Below, one piece after another: positions 9,351-18,627 of a DNA stretch of 64,000 bases (its first letter is position 1; each line of letters begins with the position of its first letter). Source of the DNA: Paraburkholderia ginsengisoli NBRC 100965. Its GTDB lineage: Bacteria; Pseudomonadota; Gammaproteobacteria; Burkholderiales; Burkholderiaceae. The notes below the pieces were generated by a model. That model had not been told where the DNA came from, searched no databases, and was given only the letters and a program-made list of their open reading frames with translations. The translations under genes were made by a program, and so were the position numbers. The stretch lies in the NCBI RefSeq assembly GCF_000739735.1, contig NZ_BBJF01000003.1:558001-622000 (forward strand). Reading direction: 5' to 3'.

Positions 9351-11075
9351 ATGCCGGAACCGACCTTTCCGGCAGTCAGATACGTGGGGACGGGGAATAT
9401 GAAAGCAGTTTCGCGAGGCGGCCAGCACGGCGCGGGGATGTGGGCGGACGGGCAGGCGGCGGGCACGACGCCGTCGCGTGGACAGAGCGGGCGCTCGCGC
9501 GCCGTGAAGCTCAAGGGCTTGTCGGTGAAGGCGACGTTGCGCATCGCGTTCGCGGTGCTGCTGATCGGCACGCTGTTGATCGGCGTGTTCTCGCTGGCGC
9601 AGATCAGCCGCCTGAATGCGTCCGCGCAATCCATCTACGATCAGGGGCACGTCGCGAGCCGCGCGGCCGAAGAAGCGCGCGGCCACATGCTGCGCGCGAG
9701 CCGCGCGCAGAAGATGCTGCTGACCGCGACCACCGCGAAGGAGCGCGACGAACTCGGCGCGGATATCGACAAGGGGCTCGCCGGTCTCGCGGCGCAACTC
9801 GGCACGCTGCAGCAATACGTCGATGCCTCGGATGCGAAGGCGCTCGAGCAGCAGAAGGCGTTCGCCGCCGCCGTCACCGCGTGGAGCGGGCATCTGCGCG
9901 ACTTCGTGACGCTCGTCAAAGCACAGCCGCTCGACCTCTCGCAAATGAATTGGCAGGTCGGCACGCAGGACGTGTCGCTGCTGGTCGAAACCGGCAAGCT
10001 CGAAAAACTCGTCGACGAACTCGTCGCGCAGCGTGGCACCGCCGCGAAGGCGACCATCGACGCGTCGGGCTTCATCTACCACTCGTCGTTCGTGATGATC
10101 GCGGTGATGACGCTCGCGCTGATCGCGCTCGCGTTCGGCATCAGCGAGTGGGTGGTGCGGCGTCTGGCCGGCCAGCTCGGCGGCGAGCCGGCGTACGCGA
10201 AGGAAATCGCCAGCCGGATCGCGGCCGGCGATCTGTCGAACCGGATCGCGCTCGGCCGCAAGGACAAGTCGAGCATGCTATACGCGCTGCACGACATGCA
10301 AAGCGGTCTCGCGACGACGGTCTCCGATATCGCGTCGAGCGCGGACGCGATTGCGACCGCGTCGGGGCAGATCTCGATGGGCAACCTGGACCTGTCGCAG
10401 CGCACCGAGCAGCAGGCCATGGCGCTCGAGCGCACCGCGAGCAGCATGGAGCAGTTGACCTCGACGGTCCGTCAGAACGCCGACAACGCGAAGCAGGCGA
10501 GCACGCTCGCGAACAACGCGTCGGAGATCGCGGAGAAGGGCGGCGCGGTGGTGAGCCGCGTGGTCGCGACGATGAACGACATCAACGACAGCGCGCGCAG
10601 TATCGGCGACATCATCGGCGTGATCGAGGGAATCGCGTTTCAGACCAATATTCTGGCGTTGAACGCGGCGGTCGAGGCGGCGCGCGCCGGCGAGGAAGGC
10701 CGCGGGTTCTCGGTGGTCGCCGCCGAGGTGCGCAACCTCGCGCAGCGCAGCGCCGCTGCCGCGAAGGAGATCAAAGGACTGATCAGCACGTCGGTCGAGC
10801 GCGTGAGCAACGGCTCGACGCTGGCTCAGGACGCCGGCCAGACGATGGATGAAGTGGTCAAGGCGGTGAAGCGCGTCACCGACATCATGGGCGAGATCTC
10901 GGCGGCTTCGTCGGAGCAGAGCGCCGGCATCGAGGAGATCAACCTCGCGGTCACGCAGATGGATTCGGGCACGCAGCAGAACGCCGCGCTGGTGGAGCAG
11001 GCCACGGCCGCGGCCCGCTCGCTGGACGATCAGGCGCGCGGTCTGAAGGCGATGGTGGGGCAATTCAGGCTATAA
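9351..11075 (+). CDS. Methyl-accepting chemotaxis protein
   Basis: Inner-membrane chemoreceptor that signals through CheW/CheA. The 574-residue protein has a 47-residue basic N-terminus, TM1 at about 57-77, a periplasmic four-helix-bundle type sensor, TM2 at about 245-265, a HAMP segment to about 320 and a long coiled-coil signalling domain. The hairpin tip is near-identical to the family consensus (FQTNILALNAAVEAARAGEE). It lacks a C-terminal CheR/CheB-docking pentapeptide, ending KAMVGQFRL. The start at 9351 has GGAGAGATAA upstream; an ATG at 9399 with a G-rich upstream sequence is the alternative. The ligand cannot be predicted. No other che genes are near. Confidence 0.93.
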   Translation: MPEPTFPAVRYVGTGNMKAVSRGGQHGAGMWADGQAAGTTPSRGQSGRSRAVKLKGLSVKATLRIAFAVLLIGTLLIGVFSLAQISRLNASAQSIYDQGHVASRAAEEARGHMLRASRAQKMLLTATTAKERDELGADIDKGLAGLAAQLGTLQQYVDASDAKALEQQKAFAAAVTAWSGHLRDFVTLVKAQPLDLSQMNWQVGTQDVSLLVETGKLEKLVDELVAQRGTAAKATIDASGFIYHSSFVMIAVMTLALIALAFGISEWVVRRLAGQLGGEPAYAKEIASRIAAGDLSNRIALGRKDKSSMLYALHDMQSGLATTVSDIASSADAIATASGQISMGNLDLSQRTEQQAMALERTASSMEQLTSTVRQNADNAKQASTLANNASEIAEKGGAVVSRVVATMNDINDSARSIGDIIGVIEGIAFQTNILALNAAVEAARAGEEGRGFSVVAAEVRNLAQRSAAAAKEIKGLISTSVERVSNGSTLAQDAGQTMDEVVKAVKRVTDIMGEISAASSEQSAGIEEINLAVTQMDSGTQQNAALVEQATAAARSLDDQARGLKAMVGQFRL

Positions 11076-11108
11076 GCGCGGCTAAGTGCGGCGCCGATTG
11101 CGTTTGCC

Positions 11109-11136
11109 GCCGACCCTGCTCGTGTTCAGGGTCGGC
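11109..11136 (+). terminator. Hairpin after the chemoreceptor gene
   Basis: A 10-bp perfect stem (GCCGACCCTG / CAGGGTCGGC) with an 8-base loop lies 33 bp after the stop codon. There is no T-tract, so termination would be weak or Rho-assisted. It also faces the end of the convergent AaeA-like gene. Confidence 0.5.
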
Positions 11137-11212
11137 CGCATTGATCGGAGCGCGGTCATTGCGGGCTAGATGCGCGTCGATCGTGCGCAGCCCGTCACCG
11201 CTCCGGTCGGTT

Positions 11213-12088
11213 TCAACTCGCCGAGGCGCCACCCGGCTTCACGACGATCGTGCAGGTAATGCCCGCCGCCAGCATCACGTCGTCGGGCACCGAGTCGATC
11301 TTCACGCGCACCGGCACGCGCTGCGCGAGGCGGACCCAGTTGAAGGTCGGGTTCACGTCCGCGAGCAACTCGCGGCTTTGCGGATTGTCGCGATCGTAGA
11401 TGCCGCGCGAGATGCTCTCCACATGACCTTGCAGCGTGCCGCCGCTCATCAGCCGGACTTCCGCCTTGTCGCCGATGCGCACGTGCGGCAGCTTGGTTTC
11501 CTCGAAGTAGCCGTAGACCCAGAACGAGTGGCTGTCGACGATCGCCAGCTTCGCGTTGCCGGCGGTCGCGTAGTCGCCACGGAACACATTCAGGTTGGTG
11601 ACGTAGCCGTCGACCGGCGACACCACGCGCGTGCGCTCGAGGTTCAGCTTCGCGGCGTCGAGCGCGGCGAGTGCCTGCTGATACGACGCCTCGGCGGCGG
11701 ACGCAGTATGTGTCGCGTTCTCGCGGCTTTCCTTCGACACCACCAGCGCATCCATGTCGGCGCGCCGTTGCGCGTCGTCACGCTTCATCGTCAACTCGGC
11801 CTTTCGGGCGGCCACCGCCGCCTGCGCCTGCTCGACCGCGATCTGATAGTGCGACGGATCGATCTGCATCAGCAGGTCGCCCTTTTTCACCAACTGGTTG
11901 TCCTTCACCGGCAGATCGACGACCGCGCCGGACACATCCGGCGCGACGTTGACGATCTCGGCGCGCACGCGCCCGTCGCGGGTCCAGGGTTCATCCATGT
12001 AATGCACCCACAACACGCGTCCAATTAGGATCGCGACGATAAAAATAATGGCTGTCGCGATGAAGCCAACGAAATTTCGGATGGTCAT
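11213..12088 (-). CDS. HlyD-family membrane fusion protein, AaeA-like
   Basis: Periplasmic adaptor of an efflux pump. The 291-residue protein has one N-terminal transmembrane helix (about 7-27) and then WVHYMDEPWTRDGRVRAEIV, characteristic of the EmrA/AaeA group, and a lipoyl-like half-motif (VNVAPDVSGAV, DNQLVKKGDLL). A coiled coil and beta-barrel region follow (TRVVSPVDGYV). The ATG at 12088 gives MTIRNFVGF; a longer open frame upstream overlaps the AaeX-like gene and was not used. It is the last gene of the four-gene efflux operon. By analogy with AaeAB, aromatic carboxylic acids are likely substrates, but that is inference. Confidence 0.88.
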   Translation of the reverse strand: MTIRNFVGFIATAIIFIVAILIGRVLWVHYMDEPWTRDGRVRAEIVNVAPDVSGAVVDLPVKDNQLVKKGDLLMQIDPSHYQIAVEQAQAAVAARKAELTMKRDDAQRRADMDALVVSKESRENATHTASAAEASYQQALAALDAAKLNLERTRVVSPVDGYVTNLNVFRGDYATAGNAKLAIVDSHSFWVYGYFEETKLPHVRIGDKAEVRLMSGGTLQGHVESISRGIYDRDNPQSRELLADVNPTFNWVRLAQRVPVRVKIDSVPDDVMLAAGITCTIVVKPGGASAS

Positions 12089-12101
12089 GTTTCGACTCTG
12101 A

Positions 12102-12302
12102 TCAACGATAAACGGCGAGGCCCAGCAGGCCGCACACACACACGAGCAAGCTGGCCCGGAACAAGGACGGATGCCACACCACGCGATACAGGCCCGTATA
12201 GGCGATCACGCGATCCAGCACCCAGGTAAGCGCGGCCCCCGCGATGAACAGCAGCACGATGGCCGGCATGTACGCATCGAGGATGGCGATATCACGAGGC
12301 AT
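12102..12302 (-). CDS. DUF1656 small membrane protein, AaeX-like
   Basis: A 66-residue inner-membrane protein with two hydrophobic segments (VLLFIAGAALTWVLDRV and LLVCVCGLLGLAVY), matching the DUF1656/AaeX family that accompanies FUSC-type efflux permeases. Its role in the pump is unknown. Its start overlaps the end of the FUSC gene by 11 bp, and the adaptor gene begins 13 bp after its stop, so the three are tightly coupled. Confidence 0.85.
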   Translation of the reverse strand: MPRDIAILDAYMPAIVLLFIAGAALTWVLDRVIAYTGLYRVVWHPSLFRASLLVCVCGLLGLAVYR

Positions 12303-14502
12303 GAAGAACTCCTTCTGACGCGTCGGCGCGTCCGCTCATCATCGGTTCGAGCGGCGATTGCGGATCGAGCAGCGCGGTACGAATGAAATGCAGTTGACTC
12401 AGGATGCGTTGCAGCCGGTGCCGCTCGTTGCGCGGCGGCGAGAAGCCGGCCAGCAACTGCTGAAGCCCGGCGATCGCAGCGTCCGTGTTCGCGAGCGCGC
12501 GCTCGAAGCGGTCTTCGCGCGGCCGCTCGAACAATGCGCTCAGCGCGTCGCGCATCGTCTGCACTGCGACGCGCCACGGCGTGGATTTCGCGTAGCGCGC
12601 GTCGGCGGGCAGCGCCGCCACTTCGTGACGCAGATCGATTACCGCGTTGCCCACTTCGAGGACCGAAAAGAGCCAGCGCAATGTGTCGCGTTTGAGTTCA
12701 GGCTCGTTCGGCGCGAGCGCGTTGATCTGGAACATCAGATCGCGCGCGCCGCTTTCGAAGCGCGAACGCAGCCGGCGCAGACCGGCGCCGCTCGCCAGCA
12801 CGACCTGGCGGCGCAGGTCCACCAGCAGGCGGTTGCGCAGCCACGGCGTGGACGGCGGCAGCAACACCGCGAACGCGATCGACGACACCAGCATCGACAG
12901 CACCAGCGCCATCGCGTCGTTCATGAACGAGCTCGGGTCGTAGTGCATCAGGTTGTCGGGGCCGGCGAGGAAACAGAAGAAGATGCAGTAGCCGATGCCG
13001 TAGCCGGCGAGCAGCGGGCGGGTGGTCATGAACACGCCGAGCAGCAGGAACGGCGTGAGCGCCGCGCACAGCATCACGAAGCCGTCGATGTGTGGAAACA
13101 CGCCGAATACGGCGATCAAACCCATCAGCGTCGCGACCACCGTGCCACCCGCCATCTGGAACGCGGTGCGCTTCGGATTCGGCGACGCCGACGCCAGCGC
13201 GCAAACCGCCGCGGCGTTCAGCGTCAGCGTCGAGCCGCTCGGCCACGCGGTCGCGATCCAGAACGCGCCGAGCACGATCATTACGATCGTCGCGCGCAGT
13301 CCGGCGACACCCGCCGCGATCGCGTTGGTCTTCGGCTCGTAGCGGTCGATCCAGCGTTCGCGCGCGTGCGTGTCGACCGACAGCGACGCATACGTGGCCG
13401 CGTACGCGTGCAGATCGTCGATGAAGCGGTACAGCAGTTCGGCGCCCGTGTCGAAGTCGAGCAGCGGCGCGTCCGGATGCGTTTCCAGTTCGGCGCGTGT
13501 CGCGCGTACGCGCCTGGGTAACGCGCCCTTGTAGGCTTCGAGTTGCGCGGCGGCGTGTGCGGCGTCGCTGGCGCTCAGCACCGGCTCGCCGGATTTCGCG
13601 AGCAGCGGGGCGATCTCCTTGAAATACGGATCGAGGGCGGCGATGGCGTCGCGCGCGCCGTTCGTGTCGGTTGCGCGCAGCCGGTTCATCAACTGATGCA
13701 GCGCGTGAAAGCGCGTCGACGCGGTCATGAACTCGCTGTTCAGACGCGCGAGACGGCCGCCGCGCATCCGCGAATCCGGGCCTTCGAACACGGCCACGCT
13801 GCGCGCCGCTTCGAAGCCGACGATGTCGGCGATGAAACGCGCGTTGGTCGCTTCGATCTGCGCGCGGTCATTGCGGCCGGCGAGCGTCGCCGACACGTAT
13901 TCGACGAACGCCGAGAAACGCGCGCGCACGGTGCCGCGCATCTGCAGGCCGGCGAACTGCGGAAACACGAGGCCGCTGACCGCGCCCGCGCAGACGATGC
14001 CGATCACCACTTCGGCGACCCGCGTGAGCGCGCTCAGGAACGCGCCGTCCGGATGCTGCGACGCGGGGATGCCGATCAGCGCGGCGGTGTAGCCGGCCAG
14101 CACGAAACCGTACGAGCGGAAGTTGCGGTTGCGCGCGGCGCCCGCGGTGCAGATGCCGACCCAGATCGCCGTCGAGACGATGAACAGTTCCGGCTGCTGC
14201 GCGAACAGGCCGAGCAGCGCGAGCATCACGACGAGGCCGACGAGCGTGCCGCAGATCCGGTAGAAGCTTTTCGCGAACACCATGCCGCTTTGCGGCTGCA
14301 TCACGATGAATACGGTGGTCATCGCGGTGCGCGGCTGCGGCAGGTCGAGCTTCATCGCGATGCCGAGCGCGAGAAAGCAGGCGGCGAGCGCCTTGAACAG
14401 GTAGATCCACGTGAGGCCGTCGGTGCGCGCCCATTCGGCAGCCGACGCGCACAGCGCGGCGAGCGGCGAGGGACGCGCGGTGGAGGAGGGAGAGGCTGAC
14501 AT
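12292..14502 (-). CDS. FUSC-family efflux permease, AaeB-like
   Basis: Inner-membrane transporter of the fusaric-acid-resistance/aromatic acid exporter family. The 736-residue protein has two blocks of about five or six transmembrane helices, one at about 35-180 and one at about 385-530, each followed by a large soluble region, the usual FUSC layout. Typical sequences are TTVFIVMQPQSGMVFAKSFY and GTLVGLVVMLALLG. The ATG at 14502 is preceded by GAGGA; a GTG at 14517 overlapping the upstream stop codon is less likely. It lies between the NodT and AaeX-like genes. Substrate inferred as aromatic acids; not shown by sequence. Confidence 0.88.
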   Translation of the reverse strand: MSASPSSTARPSPLAALCASAAEWARTDGLTWIYLFKALAACFLALGIAMKLDLPQPRTAMTTVFIVMQPQSGMVFAKSFYRICGTLVGLVVMLALLGLFAQQPELFIVSTAIWVGICTAGAARNRNFRSYGFVLAGYTAALIGIPASQHPDGAFLSALTRVAEVVIGIVCAGAVSGLVFPQFAGLQMRGTVRARFSAFVEYVSATLAGRNDRAQIEATNARFIADIVGFEAARSVAVFEGPDSRMRGGRLARLNSEFMTASTRFHALHQLMNRLRATDTNGARDAIAALDPYFKEIAPLLAKSGEPVLSASDAAHAAAQLEAYKGALPRRVRATRAELETHPDAPLLDFDTGAELLYRFIDDLHAYAATYASLSVDTHARERWIDRYEPKTNAIAAGVAGLRATIVMIVLGAFWIATAWPSGSTLTLNAAAVCALASASPNPKRTAFQMAGGTVVATLMGLIAVFGVFPHIDGFVMLCAALTPFLLLGVFMTTRPLLAGYGIGYCIFFCFLAGPDNLMHYDPSSFMNDAMALVLSMLVSSIAFAVLLPPSTPWLRNRLLVDLRRQVVLASGAGLRRLRSRFESGARDLMFQINALAPNEPELKRDTLRWLFSVLEVGNAVIDLRHEVAALPADARYAKSTPWRVAVQTMRDALSALFERPREDRFERALANTDAAIAGLQQLLAGFSPPRNERHRLQRILSQLHFIRTALLDPQSPLEPMMSGRADASEGVLHAS

Positions 14503-14513
14503 GGACGGCTTCC

Positions 14514-16313
14514 TCACTCGGCCGCGGACGTGGCGACGCCGGCGGTGGCAACCGCGCGCGGTGTGGCGGCGGCTGCCGGCGTCGTTGTGCTCGTGGCGGT
14601 TGCGGTGCTTTTGGCGGCGCGTGTGCGGTGGGCCGCGGGGCCGAGCGTCGCGTTTGCCGGCGCGGCGGCGCGTGCCGATTCCGCGGCGGGCTTGCCTGCG
14701 GCGGTCGCGGCATTGCCTTCAACAGGCTCGGAGCCGTCCGCGTGGCTCGCCGCGTCCGTTTGGGTGGCAACGCCGTCCGACTTCGCGGAAGCATCTCCCG
14801 TAGTCGGCGCGGCGTGGCTCTTGCCCTTGCCGTGCGCCGGCAGCGTTTCGTTCGCCTGCGGACCGTTGGCCGGATCGTCGAGCCCGCCGCCCAGCGCCGT
14901 GACCAGTGACGCATGTGCGCCCAGCCGCTCGGCCTGGATCTTCGCGACGCCTTCCTGCGCGCGCAGCAACTGATTCTGCGCGATCAGCACGTTCAGATAG
15001 TCGGTCAGACCGCGCTTGTAACCTTCGCGCGACAGATCGTAATTCTTCTGCGCAGCCGCGACCGAGCGCTCGGCATCGCCGGACTGCGTGGCGAGCGAGC
15101 GGATGCGGATCACCTGATCCGAGATGTCTTTCAGCGCGCCGACGATCGACTGGTTGTAGCGCTCCACCGCTTCGTCGTAACCGGCCGAGGCCGCGCCGAG
15201 TTGCGAGCGCAGACGGCCGCCGTCGAAGATTGGCAGCGACAGCGCCGGCCCCGCGCTCCAGCTATGCGACGGGTTCTTCAGGAACTGAAAGAGCGGCCCC
15301 ATTGCCGCATATCCGCCGATTGACGCCAGCAGGTTGATGTCCGGATAGAAGTTGGCCTTGGCGACGTCGATGCCGCGCGCCTGCGCGGCGACGGTCCAGC
15401 GCGCCGCGACCACGTCCGGCCGATGGCCGATCAGATCCGCCGGCAACGCGCTCGGCAACCCGGCCGGCGCGGCCGCGAGCGACAGCGTAGGGCGCTGGAT
15501 CGTGTCGCCCGCGCCCGGACCCTTGCCCGCCAGCGCGGCGAGCTGATTGCGGCCGAGCGCGATCTTTTCTTCGATTTCGTCGATCTGGCGCTCGTACTCC
15601 GGCATCGGCGTTTCGGCCTGGCTCACTTCGAGCTGCGTGCCGATGCCGCCTTTCAGACGGCGGTTAGCCAGGTCGACGATTTGCTGCTGTTGTTGCAACG
15701 TGGCCTTGGCGATGTCGAGCAGCGCATAGTCCAGTGACATCCCGATGTACGTGCGCACCACGTTGCCCTGCAGTTCGAGCTGGGCGGCGCGCGCATCCGC
15801 GGCGCTGGCATGGGCGGCGTCGAGCGCGCGCTCGGCGGCGTTCTTGTCCTTGCCCCAGATGTCGAGGTGATACGACAGTGCGAGCGTGCCGGTGTTGTTC
15901 CACGATTGCTCGCCCGCGAGCGGCCCCGGGCCGTAGTACAGGTTGTCGGCCCACTTCTGACGCTGGATCGACAGACTGCCGTTGACCTGCGGCGACAACG
16001 CCGAGCGGGCGACACCCGCCATCGACATCGCCTCGCGCACGCGCGCCTGCGCGGCCGCGAGGCTCGGGTTACCCAGTTGCGCGGCTTCGATCCATTGGTT
16101 CAGTTGCGGATCGTTATAGGCGCGCCACCAGTCGGCGGCCGGCCATTGGGCGTCGGCGTTCGCCGCGCGGATCGCGTTGCCGGCGTCGAGCGAGGACGGC
16201 TCGATGCCGTGGTCTTGCGGCGCAATGCCTCCGGTACTTGCACAGCCGGCGATTGTTAATAGGATCGTAAGAACCGCGGCTGCAGAGATCCTTTTTGGTA
16301 CCGGAGACTGCAC
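14514..16313 (-). CDS. NodT-family outer-membrane efflux lipoprotein with long C-terminal tail
   Basis: Outer-membrane channel component of a tripartite pump. A GTG at 16313 with GGAGGAAATC directly upstream gives a 599-residue precursor. A lipoprotein signal peptide ends TIAGC with cysteine 24 as the probable lipid-attached residue. Two OEP repeats follow (DWWRAYNDPQLNQWI, then LPADLIGHRPDVVAARW). The body ends near residue 490. The remaining 110 or so residues are Ala/Thr/Asp/Ser-rich low-complexity sequence absent from typical 480-500 residue NodT proteins. First gene of the efflux operon; the FUSC gene begins within 12 bp of its stop. Confidence 0.88.
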   Translation of the reverse strand: MQSPVPKRISAAAVLTILLTIAGCASTGGIAPQDHGIEPSSLDAGNAIRAANADAQWPAADWWRAYNDPQLNQWIEAAQLGNPSLAAAQARVREAMSMAGVARSALSPQVNGSLSIQRQKWADNLYYGPGPLAGEQSWNNTGTLALSYHLDIWGKDKNAAERALDAAHASAADARAAQLELQGNVVRTYIGMSLDYALLDIAKATLQQQQQIVDLANRRLKGGIGTQLEVSQAETPMPEYERQIDEIEEKIALGRNQLAALAGKGPGAGDTIQRPTLSLAAAPAGLPSALPADLIGHRPDVVAARWTVAAQARGIDVAKANFYPDINLLASIGGYAAMGPLFQFLKNPSHSWSAGPALSLPIFDGGRLRSQLGAASAGYDEAVERYNQSIVGALKDISDQVIRIRSLATQSGDAERSVAAAQKNYDLSREGYKRGLTDYLNVLIAQNQLLRAQEGVAKIQAERLGAHASLVTALGGGLDDPANGPQANETLPAHGKGKSHAAPTTGDASAKSDGVATQTDAASHADGSEPVEGNAATAAGKPAAESARAAAPANATLGPAAHRTRAAKSTATATSTTTPAAAATPRAVATAGVATSAAE

Positions 16314-16350
16314 GATTTCCTCCAAAATTGACTATAGAAGCTAGTGCGTC

Positions 16351-16356
16351 ATTATA
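16351..16356 (-). promoter_or_regulatory. Candidate -10 box of the efflux operon
   Basis: Minus-strand TATAAT, 37 bp upstream of the GTG start of the NodT gene. The corresponding -35 is poor (TTATTC), as expected for a promoter needing an activator such as the divergent LysR protein. Confidence 0.45.
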
Positions 16357-16468
16357 TTTTTTGATCGATTGGGGAATAACCGGTAAAGATGCAAGGCATT
16401 TTTACGCCGCATGAGATAATCGCCTTTGCGAATCGTGTAACAATCGCTTCCGATCACAGAGGGAAGGT

Positions 16469-17407
16469 ATGGATACGCTTCAAAACATGCGCGTATTTGT
16501 TCGGGTCGTCGAAGCGGGCAGCTTCACGGGTGCCGCGCAGCATCTGAATACGACTACGGCTTACGCGTCGCGCGCGGTTTCCGATCTGGAAGCGCATCTG
16601 CGCACGCGCCTGCTGAACCGGACGACGCGCCGCATCGCGCTGACCGAGGCGGGCGAGCGCTATTTGCAGCGCTGCGAGCAGATTCTCGCGTACGTCGACC
16701 AGGCGGAAGCCGAGGCGAGCGACGCGCACGCGCGTCCGTCCGGCAAACTCAAGGTCCACGCGATGACGAGCTTCGGCCAGCACTACGTGGTGCCGGCCGT
16801 CGGCCGCTATCAGGAGCGCTATCCGGATGTGCACATCGAGCTCACGCTCGCGCAGCGCATGCCCGATCTGCTCGACGAAGGGTTCGACGTGTCGCTGACG
16901 CTCGCCACCGGTCTGCCGGATTCCGGGCTGGTGTCGCAGCGCCTGGGCAGCGCGTTCAGCATTGCGTGCGCGTCGCCGGCTTATCTGGAGCGGCACGGCG
17001 TGCCGCAAACGCCCGCCGACCTCGCAAGCCATACGTGCCTGCAAATGGTGACACCGGTGTTTCCGCCCGACCGCTGGACCTTCGACGGTCCGAACGGCGA
17101 GGAAACGGTCGCGCTCGGCTCGACGCCGTTTCAGGTGAACGTCGCCGAGGCGATGGCGGTTGCGGCCTGCAAGGGTATGGGCATCGGGCTGATCCCGATC
17201 TATTCGGCGATCAGCGGTTTGCGTAGCGGCCAGTTGGTGTGGTTGCTGCCGGAGTACACGTCGCAGGAAATGAATCTGTACGCACTGTACGCGTCGCGCC
17301 AGTATCTGGACGCGAAAATCCGCACCTGGGTCGAATTTTTGCGCGACGAACTGCCGGCCACGCTGGCGGTGGATCAGGAAGAATTGCGTCAGTTCGCGCG
17401 TTCCTGA
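16469..17407 (+). CDS. LysR-family regulator divergent from the efflux operon, AaeR-like
   Basis: Transcription factor of 312 residues. The N-terminal winged helix-turn-helix is clear (MDTLQNMRVFVRVVEAGSF, then TTTAYASRAVSDLEAHL, RTRLLNRTTRRIALTEAG). The remainder is a two-lobed inducer-binding domain. The start has GAGGGAAGGT before ATG. The 155-bp spacer to the NodT gene must contain both promoters. Position and family suggest it controls the efflux operon in response to an aromatic acid, as AaeR does; the inducer is unknown. Confidence 0.9.
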   Translation: MDTLQNMRVFVRVVEAGSFTGAAQHLNTTTAYASRAVSDLEAHLRTRLLNRTTRRIALTEAGERYLQRCEQILAYVDQAEAEASDAHARPSGKLKVHAMTSFGQHYVVPAVGRYQERYPDVHIELTLAQRMPDLLDEGFDVSLTLATGLPDSGLVSQRLGSAFSIACASPAYLERHGVPQTPADLASHTCLQMVTPVFPPDRWTFDGPNGEETVALGSTPFQVNVAEAMAVAACKGMGIGLIPIYSAISGLRSGQLVWLLPEYTSQEMNLYALYASRQYLDAKIRTWVEFLRDELPATLAVDQEELRQFARS

Positions 17408-17631
17408 CGCGGCGCGGCGCCCTTGCGCGCCGGACGGTCGTCCGCCACGTCGCAACGCGCCGGCCCGAAGCCGCTTGCCGGGCGGTTACACAAGTGCCGC
17501 GTCGCAACATTTCCTTACTTCTGGTTCGCGGTCGATTTGCTAACGTGTGGTTCATGCGCTGCCGGCTTCGGCCGCACGCGCCCGCTTCACTGCCGTTCGG
17601 CACATCGCAACAACCGAAGGACGAGGGACTC

Positions 17632-17790
17632 ATGGATACGCATCTGATGATCGGCGTGGCCGTCATGCTGGGACTGATCGGGATCGCCGCGTCGCGCGAT
17701 CTGCTGCGCCGTCTGCGCGAACAGCAGCCGCAACTGGTGCCCATCAAGGTCGAGCGCCCGGATCCGCGGGCGCAGCGACGCGACCGTTGA
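17632..17790 (+). CDS. 52-residue single-pass membrane peptide, unknown function
   Basis: A small open frame begins MDTHLMIGVAVMLGLIGIAA, has an ACGAGGGAC ribosome binding site, and ends in a basic, Arg/Pro-rich tail (LLRRLREQQ, PDPRAQRRDR). One N-terminal transmembrane helix with a cytoplasmic tail is predicted from this. I do not recognise a named family. Codon usage and the good ribosome binding site support it being real. It stands alone between the LysR gene and the convergent SRAP gene. Confidence 0.6.
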   Translation: MDTHLMIGVAVMLGLIGIAASRDLLRRLREQQPQLVPIKVERPDPRAQRRDR

Positions 17791-17907
17791 GCCTGCGAGC
17801 ATTTTCGCGGCGCTTCATCGACGGGGCGCCGGGCCGTTGCAGTCGCGGCGGCGCTTTTCTCTCCTTAATTTTTCCGCTTCCTGATGGTCAGGGACGCGTG
17901 CGCTTTT

Positions 17908-18627
17908 TCAGTGCAGCGCTTCGATCAACCCGGGTTCGTCGTTGAGCGTGCGGTCCACTTCGTGACTCACCCGGTGCCAGCGAAAGCGGCCGGCGGCCAG
18001 GCAGGCGCTGCGCGCCAGTTGCTCGAGTTCATCGGGTGGCAGCGCTGGGTCCAGCCAGCGGCGCGCCGCATCCGGCGCGAAGGCCAGCGGGCGGCGGTCG
18101 TGTATGTCGATCAGACCGGCGTCGGCGCTGGCCGTCACGATCACCAATCCCATCCCCTCGGTTTGCGGCTCGGCGCCGCGTACGCTCGACAACGCCGCGA
18201 GATACATCGGCGCCGCGCTTCTCAGATACACGAAGTAGGGCTGGCGGTTTTTTGCGTCGGGCTGCGCCGGTTCATCCGGGTTGCCGCCGACCGGCGCGCT
18301 TTCCACCCGCCATTCGAACCAGCCGTCCGCCGGCACCAGCACGCGACCGGTCTTCCACAATGCCTCGAAGTAGCGCGCGGTCGGCGCGGTGTCGGCGCGC
18401 GCGTTGATCGTCTGCGGCAGGTGCTGTTCGCGCGCCCAGTCCGGGCAGTAACCCCAATGAATCGCCCGCAGCGTTTGGTCCGGATAAATCGCGAGTGGAT
18501 GGGTGCCGGGCGCGAGGTTGTAGCCGGGGCGGCGGTCGGCGGCGTCGAATAGCATCAGCGGATCGGCAAGGCCGAGGAGGTCGGCGTAAAGCTGCGGATC
18601 GCGATACTGGCTGATTCGACCACACAT
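17908..18627 (-). CDS. SRAP domain protein, HMCES/YedK family
   Basis: SOS-response-associated peptidase-like protein that forms a DNA-protein crosslink with abasic sites in single-stranded DNA. The 239-residue product begins MCGRISQY, with the catalytic cysteine 2 exposed after Met removal. It has the NLAPG asparagine region, NARADTA, a glutamate in DGWFEW, and the active-site histidine in WHRVSHEV. Length fits the family (about 220-240). A short Pro/Asp/Asn insertion lies near 130. Single gene, convergent with the small membrane-peptide gene. Confidence 0.93.
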   Translation of the reverse strand: MCGRISQYRDPQLYADLLGLADPLMLFDAADRRPGYNLAPGTHPLAIYPDQTLRAIHWGYCPDWAREQHLPQTINARADTAPTARYFEALWKTGRVLVPADGWFEWRVESAPVGGNPDEPAQPDAKNRQPYFVYLRSAAPMYLAALSSVRGAEPQTEGMGLVIVTASADAGLIDIHDRRPLAFAPDAARRWLDPALPPDELEQLARSACLAAGRFRWHRVSHEVDRTLNDEPGLIEALH

